Below, piece by piece: positions 7,565 through 16,934 of a stretch of 57,339 nucleotides of DNA. The notes beneath the pieces are model-generated. The model saw only the letters and a list, made by a program, of their open reading frames with translations, was not told where the DNA came from and did not search any database. The DNA comes from Calditrichota bacterium (GTDB taxonomy: Bacteria > Calditrichota > Calditrichia > RBG-13-44-9 > J042), in contig JAADJD010000026.1 of the NCBI GenBank assembly GCA_013150955.1, positions 1 through 57,339 on the forward strand, in the 5' to 3' direction. The position numbers and the translations under genes are program-made. The number at the start of each line of letters is the position of its first letter. Position 1 is the stretch's first letter.

Positions 7565-10500
7565 ATGCGAATCTTCCTCCACCGCCCCATTGCCGTGCTA
7601 ATGACCTATGCCGCCGTTCTGCTGCTGGGCTTTCTTTCCCTGCAGCAACTGGCGGTGGATTTGTTCCCGGATTTGAATTACCCCAGATTGCTCATCCGGA
7701 CACATTTTGGCGAGGCCTCCCCGCAGGAGGTGCAGGAATTTGTGACCCGCCCCATCGAAGAAGCGGTCAGTGCGGTGAGTGGTATAAAACGGATCAGCAG
7801 TATCAGTCGCGAAGGGCTTTCCCTGGTAACGCTGACTTTTTACTGGGGTACTCGCATGGATTACGCAGCGCTGGCCGTGCGGGAGGCTCTGGATGAAATT
7901 CGCCCCCTGCTCCCGGAAGAGACCGATCGTCCCCGGGTGTTGCGCGTGGATCCCTCTGCTTTACCGATCATGCAGATTGCCGTGCGCGGTGCTTCCCTGC
8001 GGGAATTAACCGACCTTTGCCAGCAGGTGGTACGGCGCCGACTGGAGCAAATCAAAGGGGTAGCCATGGTCACCGTTGTCGGTGGCATCACAGATGAAAT
8101 TGAAATCCTGGTCGACTTCCCGAAATTGGTGGTACAGGGATTTCAGATTCAGGACATTGTGGAAGTGTTGAAACAAAATAATGTGGCGTTAACCGGCGGC
8201 ACCATTAAACAGGGGCGCTATCGCCGTGCCATTCGGATTGACGCTCGTTTGCGATCGGTTGAGGATATTGGAAAACTGGCGCTGTATACTCCAAATGCCG
8301 GACAACCGGTTTATTTACGGGATGTGGCCACCATTCGCCGCATTCCTGCAGAGCCCACCAATATCATTCGCATCAATGGTCAACCGGCGGTGGGATTGCT
8401 GATTACCCGCGAGGCAGGTAGCAACACGGTGGAAACTGCCCGACGGGTGCAAGCCCTCCTGCAGGAAATTCGACAGCTGTATCCCGTTCTGGAGTTTGAC
8501 ATCGTCAGCAATCAGGCAACTTTTATTCAGCAGAGTATTCGGAATGTGTTTTCGTCCCTGATCTGGGGTGGCGTGCTGGCGTTTCTGGTGCTGTTCCTGT
8601 TCCTGAAAAATTTCTGGCACCCATTGACCATTGGGGTATCCATCCCGGTTTCGATCATTGCCACTTTTATTGCCATGCATTTTGCCGGTGTGAGTGTTAA
8701 CATGATGTCCCTTGGTGGACTGGCACTGGGGATCGGCATGCTGGTGGACAATTCCATTGTGGTACTGGAAAACATTTTCCGTCACCGGGAAGAAGGGAAG
8801 GACCTGGTAAACGCTGCCAGTTCCGGTGCCTCGGAAGTGGCCATGCCCATTCTGGCCTCCACATTAACTACCTGTGCCGTTTTTTTGCCAATCATTTACG
8901 TCAAAGGGGTTGCGGGGCAATTGTTTCGGGATCAATCCCTGGCGGTGACGTTTGCCCTGATTACCTCCTGGGTGGTCTCGCTGACGCTGCTGCCGGTACT
9001 GGCCAGCCGATTCAGAGGGCGGCGTGTGGTTTATTTTGCCGGAGAGTCCGGGGAATCTGGCGATTCAAAGAGACGGCGTGGTCGGCTTTTGCGCGGGATG
9101 CTGCATATTGCAGGAATTGGGTGGGAAGTGGGAAAACGGATCTTTGCCATCGGGCAGCGGATCGTGGGAAAATACTGGGCCGGAGTTCACAATGGTTTTG
9201 AACGGGGTTTTCAGCAAGTTTATCGAAGTTACCACCGGTTATTATTGTATGCCCTGGAAAATAAAAAGACCGTCCTTTTCTGCGTCATGTTTCTGTTTGG
9301 AATGACGGTGATTCTGGCCACCCGACTGGATCGCCGGCTTTTTCCTCCCATTGAAAGCCAGGAAGTGCAGTATCATCTCCAGCTGCCCGAGGGAGCCACC
9401 CTGACCCGAACGCTGGAAGTCGTAAATACCATCGAACAACGCTTTTTGCAGGTGCCGGGTGTAAGTATGGTGTATTCCCGCATTGGCGGACTCGATCAGG
9501 CGTTTCGGGCGTCGGAGGAAGAGGGGGACAATCGGGCCGTTTTGTTGATCCGTTTCGAAGGGACGTCCCCTTCCACACTCAACATTGTGGAACGTTTAAG
9601 GCGTGCGTTGCCAAAGCCATTCGTTTATGAGGGAAATTTCATCGGTGGCGAATCGGTTTACCGGCACATACTGGGAATCGCTCCCTCGGATTTTGAGGTG
9701 GATGTACGCGGTCGTCGATTGGAAGAGATTCTTCCGCTGGCGCAGCGAATTAAGGACTGGATGATGGCCGATCCGGATTTTGCAGATGTAACCTGGTCGC
9801 ACCATACCGGGGGTGTTCAATTAACCGCAAAACTGGATCGCAACAAATTAACCCAGCTGGGATTGAGTGCGGAACGTGTGGTTCAGGCGGTAAGGCAACG
9901 GTTGGGGGGCGTGCAGGCGACACAGATTCGAGAATACGACCGTACCATTCATGTGGTGGTCAAATCGGATTTTGACCAGCAGGTGCGGTGGCAGGACGTG
10001 CAGAACATGTTTATTGCCAGCCAGGGAATGTTCATTCCCGTAAGGGAGATCATTCGCGTTCAGCATTCCCCGGCGGTGGAACAACTGAACCGGATGGATC
10101 AGGAAGCGGTGATCCGCATTACCGCCTCGTTGCCACAAATTGGTCGAAAACAGGCGGAAGAAAAATTGTCCGCCTGGTTGCAGGGACAGTCCCTTCCGCC
10201 GGATGTCCGCGTGGAACCCGGAGGGGATTATCAGGAAATGCAACGCTCCCTGCGTTCGATCCAGCTGGCTCTGGCGTTGAGTGTGATTCTGGTTTACATG
10301 ATTCTGGCGGCTCAGTTTGAATCGCTGATTTACCCTTTCATCATTTTGATTACGGTGCCATTGGGTATTCTGGGAGGTGTCTGGATGCTGGGACTATGGG
10401 GGGAAAGCTGGAATGTTATTTCTGGGATTGGATTCATCGTGCTGGCAGGCATTGTGGTGAACGACGGGATTTTAAAGGTGGATTTCATCAATCGTGCCCG

Positions 10501-10741
10501 TGCTGCCGGAAAATCGGTGCGGGAAGCCATTCTGGAAGCCAGCAGGAAGCGCTTCCGACCCATCGTTATTACCACGGTAACCACGGTTCTGGGATTAATC
10601 CCGATGGCAATTTCAGGGGGCAGCGGCGCCGAATTGCGCCGTCCACTGGCCATTGTGGTGATGGGTGGGTTAATCGTGGCTACATTTTTTACCCTGGTTT
10701 TTATCCCCCTGGTGTACGAATGGGTAAGCCGAAGAAAATGA
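7565..10741 (+). CDS. RND-family efflux permease (AcrB/MdtB type)
   Basis: A proton-driven inner-membrane pump of about 1058 residues, the normal size. The N-terminus 'MRIFLHRPIAVLMTYAAVLLLG' is the classic RND first helix, so I prefer the ATG at 7565 over the upstream GTG at 7532. 'VDLFPDLNYPRLLI' follows. TM4 carries 'LGIGMLVDNSIVVLENI' with the first proton-relay Asp present and Asn in the second position, common in this branch. A second half-domain begins near residue 560 with a repeat helix, and TM10 carries 'GIVVNDGILKVDFI'. The protein would work with a periplasmic adaptor and an outer-membrane channel. The adaptor follows at 11286; no TolC-like gene is in the window. Substrate unknown. 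Confidence 0.93.
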   Translation: MRIFLHRPIAVLMTYAAVLLLGFLSLQQLAVDLFPDLNYPRLLIRTHFGEASPQEVQEFVTRPIEEAVSAVSGIKRISSISREGLSLVTLTFYWGTRMDYAALAVREALDEIRPLLPEETDRPRVLRVDPSALPIMQIAVRGASLRELTDLCQQVVRRRLEQIKGVAMVTVVGGITDEIEILVDFPKLVVQGFQIQDIVEVLKQNNVALTGGTIKQGRYRRAIRIDARLRSVEDIGKLALYTPNAGQPVYLRDVATIRRIPAEPTNIIRINGQPAVGLLITREAGSNTVETARRVQALLQEIRQLYPVLEFDIVSNQATFIQQSIRNVFSSLIWGGVLAFLVLFLFLKNFWHPLTIGVSIPVSIIATFIAMHFAGVSVNMMSLGGLALGIGMLVDNSIVVLENIFRHREEGKDLVNAASSGASEVAMPILASTLTTCAVFLPIIYVKGVAGQLFRDQSLAVTFALITSWVVSLTLLPVLASRFRGRRVVYFAGESGESGDSKRRRGRLLRGMLHIAGIGWEVGKRIFAIGQRIVGKYWAGVHNGFERGFQQVYRSYHRLLLYALENKKTVLFCVMFLFGMTVILATRLDRRLFPPIESQEVQYHLQLPEGATLTRTLEVVNTIEQRFLQVPGVSMVYSRIGGLDQAFRASEEEGDNRAVLLIRFEGTSPSTLNIVERLRRALPKPFVYEGNFIGGESVYRHILGIAPSDFEVDVRGRRLEEILPLAQRIKDWMMADPDFADVTWSHHTGGVQLTAKLDRNKLTQLGLSAERVVQAVRQRLGGVQATQIREYDRTIHVVVKSDFDQQVRWQDVQNMFIASQGMFIPVREIIRVQHSPAVEQLNRMDQEAVIRITASLPQIGRKQAEEKLSAWLQGQSLPPDVRVEPGGDYQEMQRSLRSIQLALALSVILVYMILAAQFESLIYPFIILITVPLGILGGVWMLGLWGESWNVISGIGFIVLAGIVVNDGILKVDFINRARAAGKSVREAILEASRKRFRPIVITTVTTVLGLIPMAISGGSGAELRRPLAIVVMGGLIVATFFTLVFIPLVYEWVSRRK

Positions 10742-10767
10742 TGGTAGATTGGCAACCGGAGGATTTG

Positions 10768-11057
10768 TCCCAAATTGTGTTTGAAACCGCGAATGACGCG
10801 CATGAACCAAAACATATCCCAAAATTGCGAATAAACCCAAATAATGAAAGGAACCACAAATCACGCGAATGAACCAAAAATATCAATAAACCCAAATTAT
10901 GCAATAAACCGCGAATCACACGAATGAAACCAAAAAATGTCGACAAAATCGCGAATAAACACTGGAACACATTTTCATCCAGATACAATTTAATGTACTT
11001 TATTTGTTTCATTTGTGTTCATTCGTGTCATTCGTAGGCTATTGCATAATCTGGAAT
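10768..11057 (+). repeat. Inverted-repeat cluster: two truncated left ends plus one full subtype B copy
   Basis: Starting 27 bases after the RND stop codon are two shortened left portions (about 10768-10835 and 10836-10890), each restarting at a 'CCCAAAT(A)AT' end. A full subtype B copy follows (10891-11057). All are in the same orientation, so this looks like repeated insertion at, or recombination between, element ends. Confidence 0.8.
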
Positions 11058-11285
11058 GAATAATTGGGGTTAATTATCACAAAAGGCATGGATTCACCCG
11101 TGTGCCACCAACAGTACCGATTGGTGCTGCCATAAGCAGTCGTTCTTTACAATTGGAGGTGAATTTTCATTCAGGATGAACGCATCAATCCCGGGTTGCG
11201 ATTTATGAAAATCCCGGAAAAATTCATAACCGTTGGTGGAAATTTTCGGTGTAAATTTGACAAAAACGATTGAATCGGGGTAAAT

Positions 11286-12521
11286 ATGGCGCGCTTAAAA
11301 CTGTCTTTGTGGGTGGTATTGGTTATTGGGCTTGGTGTGCTGTATCATAATTATTTTCGTGGGGAGGATGTAGACATGGCCGAACCGGAGTTGAATGATC
11401 AAATGGTGCAGATTGAAGCCACACCGGTGAAAGTGGACACGGCTTTTGTGGGGGAGTTAATCAAATATGTGCACGCTACCGGTTTTACGGAACCGATTCG
11501 CCAGGCCAAGATCATTTCCCGGGTAAACGGTCGCATTAAACGTTTGCCGGTCATCGAAGGCCAGTGGGTGCGGAAAGGGGAGCGATTGGTTCAGATTGAT
11601 GATGAATTGTTGCAGATTGAGCTGGCGGAGGCGCGTTCCAATCTGTTAAAAGCGCAGGTGGAATATGCGCTGTGGCAGAGGGAGGTTGCCAGCTTTTCAC
11701 GGGATTCCCTTTCCCGGCAGGAATTGCAGCAGCTGGCGCTGACCTATCGGCAGGCGCGGGAAAAGTACCAGCGGGGAGAGATTGAGGAACTGCAGTTGCT
11801 GACCATTGAGCGACGGTACCGGATTGCACAGATTCTCTCCGGAGAACTGCGGGAGGAAATCATTGCCGAAAAGAGCGGACTTAAAGCGGCCGAAATGCGC
11901 TACGCCCGGGCGCTCTACAACGTTCGGAACAGTAGAATCAATGCCCCTTTTGCGGGGCAGGTGGCGGATATCCAGGTCTCCGAAGGGGCGTACGTTACTC
12001 AGAATCAGGAATTGATGACCCTGGTGGATTTGAGCCGGGTTAAAATCAAACTGCAGGTAATGGAGAGTCAACTCAATCGGATCCAGACGGGGGAAGTGCT
12101 GGAGGTACGTTTCGCGGCTTTTCCAGATACCTTTTTTACCGGGAAAATTGTGGGAATCGATCCCACCATTGATCCCCGGGAGCGAACGGTAACCGTGGTC
12201 GCCATTCTTCCCAACAATCATGGGCTGTTAAAGGCTGGAATGTTTGGGGAGGCGCGGCTGGCCGTGGGACGATTCTCCGATCGATTACTGGTGCCCCGGA
12301 ATGCCGTCATCGTACGCGATCAACGGAAGCTGGTGTTTATTGTGCGGCAGGGGAAGGCGGTCTGGTGCTACGTCCGCACCGGAGAGGAAAACGAGGACTA
12401 CATTGAAATCGTGTCCTCTGATTTTGATTTGAAGCCGGGGGAACCGGTCATTGTGGATGGACAATTTGCACTGGCTCATGATGCCCCGGTAAAGGTGATC
12501 GGTAGTGAAAACAGAAAATGA
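11286..12521 (+). CDS. RND periplasmic adaptor (membrane fusion protein)
   Basis: A 411-residue HlyD/AcrA-type adaptor linking an RND pump to an outer-membrane channel. One N-terminal helix ('LSLWVVLVIGLGVLYHNYF') anchors it; there is no lipobox. The order is a biotinyl-lipoyl half ('GRIKRLPVIEGQWVRKGERLVQID', residues 75-100), an alpha-helical hairpin (about 105-215), the second lipoyl half ('INAPFAGQVADIQVSEGAYV', about 220-240), and a beta-barrel domain with 'FTGKIVGIDPTIDPRERTVTV'. It lies between two RND permease genes and probably serves one or both. The 226 bases upstream of the gene hold no recognised feature. Confidence 0.92.
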   Translation: MARLKLSLWVVLVIGLGVLYHNYFRGEDVDMAEPELNDQMVQIEATPVKVDTAFVGELIKYVHATGFTEPIRQAKIISRVNGRIKRLPVIEGQWVRKGERLVQIDDELLQIELAEARSNLLKAQVEYALWQREVASFSRDSLSRQELQQLALTYRQAREKYQRGEIEELQLLTIERRYRIAQILSGELREEIIAEKSGLKAAEMRYARALYNVRNSRINAPFAGQVADIQVSEGAYVTQNQELMTLVDLSRVKIKLQVMESQLNRIQTGEVLEVRFAAFPDTFFTGKIVGIDPTIDPRERTVTVVAILPNNHGLLKAGMFGEARLAVGRFSDRLLVPRNAVIVRDQRKLVFIVRQGKAVWCYVRTGEENEDYIEIVSSDFDLKPGEPVIVDGQFALAHDAPVKVIGSENRK

Positions 12522-12539
12522 CCCGGATTTTGTATTAAA

Positions 12540-12827
12540 CCCAAATTATGCAATAGCCTACGAATTGCACGAATTAACACAAATAAAACCAATAAAATGC
12601 ATTGGATTGTGTCTGGATGAAAATGTGTTTTGTGGTTTATTCGCGTTTTTGTAGACATTTTTTGGTTTCATTCGCGTGATTCGCGGTTTAATGCGAAATT
12701 TGGGATAAATATAAAGTGCATTGGATTGTATCTGAGTGAAAATGTGTTTCGATGTGCTTTTTCGATTTGGTGAATATTTTAGGTTCCATTCGCATGATTC
12801 GCAGTTTCGTGTATTATTTAGGTTAAG
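12540..12827 (-). repeat. Inverted-repeat cluster: full subtype B copy plus a partial copy, reverse orientation
   Basis: A full copy in reverse orientation runs from 'CCCAAATTATGCAATAGCCT' (12540) to 'AAATTTGGGAT' (12706). A second copy (about 12713-12827) keeps only the inner part and one end and is more diverged. It separates the adaptor gene from the second RND permease. Confidence 0.8.
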
Positions 12828-12866
12828 CAAAACCAGGGCGTTTGAGACAAACCCGACCGTTTTCAA

Positions 12867-15800
12867 ATGCTGATCCCTTTTCTGGAAAAAGCCCTTCACC
12901 GACCCATTGGGGTTTCCGTGATTTTTGTGGCGGGCATAGTGCTGGGGATATTTGCCATTTTAAACATGCCGCTGGAGGTATTGCCATCGGTGGATTACCC
13001 CCGACTTTACATTGAAACCATCTGGCCCGGGGCATCGCCGCCGATGATCGAAGCGGAAGTTACTTCCCTGATCGAAGGAGAAATCAGCCAGGTGAGGGGC
13101 ATCCGCAAGATCAAATCCTATTCGGAGGTGGGACGATCACGCATTGAAGTGCACCTGCAGCGCCATACGGATGTGGATTACATCCGGTTCTTTATCCAGG
13201 AAAAGCTTTCATATTTGATGGAGCACTTCCCGCCAATGGTGCATCCGCCCCGGATTTACAAGTATGTGCCCGAGGAATTTAAAACAATGGATTTTTTGAG
13301 CTATCACGTTGTGGGGCCTTACCATGATGCGCGTTTGCGAGAGATTGCCTGGAGGGAAATTGCCCCTGTGCTGCGGAGTATTCCCGGGATTGCCGGTGTC
13401 GATGTTCGCGGCGGACGCATCCGGCAGATTGAAATTCTTTTCGACGAATCCCAATTGAGAAAATGGGATTTGAGACCGGCTGACATTCAGAGAGCCATTG
13501 AAGAGGCGAATCTCACCCGCACCCTGGGACATTTCGTGCAGGGCCAACAAAAAATTCGGCTTGTGGTTTCTCAGTACCTGCCCGAGGTGAAAAGCATCGA
13601 AACCCTGCCCATTCTTTACCGGAATGGATTGATGTTGCGAATCAAAGATGTAGCCACAGTACGCGACACGCTTTCGCCCCCGTATTCGATCATGCGGATC
13701 AATGGGCAGGAGACGGTGCTGATTACCCTGGAACGGGAACCGGGCAGCAATACCATTGAGGTGGCCGATCGGGTTTACCGGATTGTTGAACGGCTGCAGC
13801 GTCAGCTCCCCGAAGGGGTAAAACTGATCAAAGAAGATGATCAGAGCATCGAGATTCGAAAGAATCTCCGTTCCCTGTTTTACCGGGCATCGTTCAGTTT
13901 CCTTGTGGTACTGCTGGTACTTTCCCTGTTTATTCGGGATGTATATCTCACCTTGCTGGTTCAATTTTCCATACTGGTGAGCGTGTTGTGCACCTTGTTT
14001 ATTTTATTCTTATTTAACGTAAGCCTGAACCTGATTACCCTGGCCGGTCTGGCACTGGGCTTTGGGGTTCTGGTGGACAATTCCATTGTGGTTTCGGAAA
14101 ATATCCTGCGGCTGCGGGAGCAGGGAGCCTCCCGACTTCAGGCCTGCAAGGTGGGTGTGCAGGAAGTGTTCCCGCCGGTGCTGGCATCCACCCTGACCAC
14201 CGTATTTGCGCTGGTGCCATTCCTCTATTTTATGGAAGAGCTGCGGCTTTATTATTTACCATTTGCATTGACCGTTTCCGCCTCGTTACTGGTTTCCATG
14301 ATCGTTTCCTTTCTTTTCATCCCGGTGGCCATGTTCCAGTTGTGGAAAAAACTGATGGTTTCTCGTCAAACCACCGATCCATCTTCCGCATTCGGTCTCA
14401 TCAGTGCCATAACTGCCGGATACCGTAAAGTGCTCCAAACCGGGCTCCGCCATCCGGTCATGGTGGTATTGTTGGTCGTCTGGTTATTTGGCCTGCCTTT
14501 CTGGATGTTACCCGATTCCATTGAAATGCGGGAGGACGATCCAGCGATTAAAAACCTGGCGGCGTCCGCCTATAATGCGGTGATGAATCATCCCTGGATG
14601 GTAAGCCTGCGGCCATACTTGAATCACCTGCTGGGGGGTGCGTATTACCTGTTTTACCAGTATGTGAATCGCTGGGAGATATGGCGATGGGGTGAAGAAA
14701 CCCGGGTGCAGGTGTATGCCCGCCTGCCTTCCGGAACGGCAATAGAGGAGACCGAAAAAATAGCCCGTTTACTGGAGCGCACCATTCAGGGGGAGGAAGG
14801 TATTGATCAGCTCCGCACAACGATTTATCCGGATTTTATCTCCATGAAAATAACCTTTTTGCCGCAGTATGAATTCAGCATTGTTCCGTTCGTGGTTAAG
14901 GAAAAGTTGATTATACGGGCAACCCGGATTGGGAATGCGGTCATTTCGGTATTTGGTTATGGGCCGGGATTTACCAGTGGAGCCCAGGGTATCTCTTTTA
15001 TGAATCGTCTGGTGATTTCGGGATACAACTATGCGGATCTGGAGCGATTTTCTGACCGGATAAAGCAGGAACTGGAAAAATATCCCCGCGTCCAGAATGT
15101 GCGAACCGATTTGATCCGCCGGTTTATGCCGTCTGAGGTCTGGGAGATGGGGCTACGGTTGCATTATGGAGGAATGGTTCAGTATGCGTCCAGTGGGCTG
15201 GAAGTCATCACCCAGCTGCAACCCTATCTAACCATGAATTTATTCCGTCAGCGGATTCGGATTGGGCAGCAGGAGGTGGCCTATGCCCTGCAGGCTCAGG
15301 CGTATCAGGGTTTCCAGTTCCAGCAATTGAATCACCTGCAAATTATGAATCGTTTCGGTCAGCCGGTGCGCCTGGGAAGCATGGCCACCCTGTATCGGCA
15401 TCGCATTCCTCCGGTCATCGAACGGGAAGATCAGCAGTACTATCGGATCATCGCGTTTGATTACCTGGCGCCTTTTCAGTTTGCACAGCGCTTTGTGGAA
15501 AACTTCTTGAAAACGGTAAAACTCCCAGCCGGGTACCAGATTCAGCAGGAACAGTTTGGCTGGATGGTATCGGATAAGCGAACCCGCAATATTCTTTTCG
15601 TACTGCTTCTGGCACTGGTTCTCATGTACATGGTGCTGGCGGGATTATACGAATCCTTTTCGTATCCTTTCATCATTTTCCTTATCCTGCCGCTTTCCCT
15701 GATTGGCGTGTTTTTGATCTACTACCTCGGGGATTTTACTTTTAGCTCTTCTTCCTATATCGGTCTAATTTTTATGTTCGGCATTATTCTGAACAACAGC

Positions 15801-16133
15801 ATTTTGTTGCTGGATCACATCAACACCTATCGGCTTCGATATCCACAGTGGTCGTTCCATCAGGTGCTGATTCAGGCCAGTGCAGAACGCGTGCGACCGA
15901 TTTTAATGACCTCCACCACCACCATTCTTGGATTGCTCCCGATCTTAATCTTTCAAATCGGGGATAGCAGGGACGTCTGGTACAATCTGGCCATTTCCAC
16001 AATTGGGGGGCTGATGGCGGGAACGGTACTGGGATTGATTTGCATTCCCGTGTTTGCACTCCTCTTTTACCGGGTTCGGGGCTGGATCCGAAGCGCTTTT
16101 TCCCAATCATCTGGCTCAGTTTCGTCCAAGTAA
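12867..16133 (+). CDS. Second RND-family efflux permease
   Basis: A 1088-residue RND permease starting 'MLIPFLEKALHRPIGVSVIFVAG'. It has 'EVLPSVDYPRLYI' after TM1, a TM4 motif 'LGFGVLVDNSIVVSENIL' and a TM10 motif 'GIILNNSILLLDHINTYR'. It is clearly divergent from the first permease, so this is not a recent duplication. The MdtB/MdtC pair of enterobacteria forms mixed trimers with one adaptor, and the same could apply here, but that is inference. The gene is interrupted from its partners only by repeat elements. Confidence 0.92.
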   Translation: MLIPFLEKALHRPIGVSVIFVAGIVLGIFAILNMPLEVLPSVDYPRLYIETIWPGASPPMIEAEVTSLIEGEISQVRGIRKIKSYSEVGRSRIEVHLQRHTDVDYIRFFIQEKLSYLMEHFPPMVHPPRIYKYVPEEFKTMDFLSYHVVGPYHDARLREIAWREIAPVLRSIPGIAGVDVRGGRIRQIEILFDESQLRKWDLRPADIQRAIEEANLTRTLGHFVQGQQKIRLVVSQYLPEVKSIETLPILYRNGLMLRIKDVATVRDTLSPPYSIMRINGQETVLITLEREPGSNTIEVADRVYRIVERLQRQLPEGVKLIKEDDQSIEIRKNLRSLFYRASFSFLVVLLVLSLFIRDVYLTLLVQFSILVSVLCTLFILFLFNVSLNLITLAGLALGFGVLVDNSIVVSENILRLREQGASRLQACKVGVQEVFPPVLASTLTTVFALVPFLYFMEELRLYYLPFALTVSASLLVSMIVSFLFIPVAMFQLWKKLMVSRQTTDPSSAFGLISAITAGYRKVLQTGLRHPVMVVLLVVWLFGLPFWMLPDSIEMREDDPAIKNLAASAYNAVMNHPWMVSLRPYLNHLLGGAYYLFYQYVNRWEIWRWGEETRVQVYARLPSGTAIEETEKIARLLERTIQGEEGIDQLRTTIYPDFISMKITFLPQYEFSIVPFVVKEKLIIRATRIGNAVISVFGYGPGFTSGAQGISFMNRLVISGYNYADLERFSDRIKQELEKYPRVQNVRTDLIRRFMPSEVWEMGLRLHYGGMVQYASSGLEVITQLQPYLTMNLFRQRIRIGQQEVAYALQAQAYQGFQFQQLNHLQIMNRFGQPVRLGSMATLYRHRIPPVIEREDQQYYRIIAFDYLAPFQFAQRFVENFLKTVKLPAGYQIQQEQFGWMVSDKRTRNILFVLLLALVLMYMVLAGLYESFSYPFIIFLILPLSLIGVFLIYYLGDFTFSSSSYIGLIFMFGIILNNSILLLDHINTYRLRYPQWSFHQVLIQASAERVRPILMTSTTTILGLLPILIFQIGDSRDVWYNLAISTIGGLMAGTVLGLICIPVFALLFYRVRGWIRSAFSQSSGSVSSK

Positions 16134-16136
16134 CAC

Positions 16137-16540
16137 TTTTAATCACGAAGGACGCGAATGCACACAAAATGATCCATAAAACCACGAATTACACGAATTA
16201 ACACAAATAAAACCAATAAAATACATTGGATTGTATCTGGATGAAAATGTGTTCCAGGGTTTATTCGCGATTTTGTAGATATTCGCGATTTTGTAGATAT
16301 TTTTTGGTTTCATTCGCGTGATTAGCGGTTTATTGCATTATTTGGGTTTATTCGCTTTTTTGTGGATGTATTTTGGTTTCATTCGTGTTTGATTCGCGGT
16401 TAAATGCATTATTTGGGTTTATCCAGATAGAATCCAGTGCATTTTTATTATTTTTATTGGTGTTCATTCGTGTCATTCGTAGGAAAATACATAATCTGAG
16501 ATGAATCGTTTTATTGCGTGTCATTCGTAGGCGAATAGAA
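16137..16540. repeat. Mosaic inverted-repeat cluster with pieces of four or five copies
   Basis: A left-end fragment (16137-16170) precedes a full reverse subtype B copy (about 16171-16350). After that come a reverse partial (to about 16418), a forward subtype A right half (about 16420-16503) and a short right-end remnant (about 16505-16540). Within the full copy, the 18-base unit at 16263-16280 (attcgcgattttgtagat) is exactly repeated at 16281-16298. Confidence 0.8.
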
Positions 16541-16934
16541 TAGTCCTTTACAGGCAAGGGAAAAAGGGGGTCTGTGGGGAATCCTTTGCAGCTCGGATCT
16601 GGAAAATTTATGCAGGGGAGCGCTGTATATTGTAAAAGATTTCACAAAATTGGCAGGAAATGTATTTGACGAAATTTCTGCTTGATTTTCTTCTGGTGTA
16701 AAATTATATTCCCCTATGGTTATGTAATTAATTATTGGGAGATTGGGCAGGGAAGATCCTTTGCCGGTCACGGGGATGACGATGCCCTTTGGATGGTGAA
16801 ACGAATCGGGATTTATCATAGATTGTTGCCGCATTTAAGCGTTCCTGCATTTTCACTACGGATTGACCAGAATCCGTCATCCCCCTCATGTGATTGTGTT
16901 TAACATAACAATAACCAAAACCACGGGGGTTGGT
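16541..16934 (+). other. Intergenic region before the sulfur module
   Basis: About 390 bases without a supported gene. It presumably holds the promoter of the following module, but I see no good -35/-10 pair. The frame of the next gene extends to 16863 without a plausible start there. Confidence 0.35.

Noticed and set aside
10701-11012. ORFs reading 'FIRVIRGL'-type peptides in intergenic gaps, here and at 12476, 31038, 40080 and 40312
   Set aside because: They are translations of the inverted-repeat elements and differ in frame from copy to copy, so they are not a protein family.
11257-11285. TTGACA with GTAAAT at 17 bases just before the RND adaptor gene
   Set aside because: The -10 would end at the start codon, so transcription would begin inside the gene. 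It is probably a chance match.
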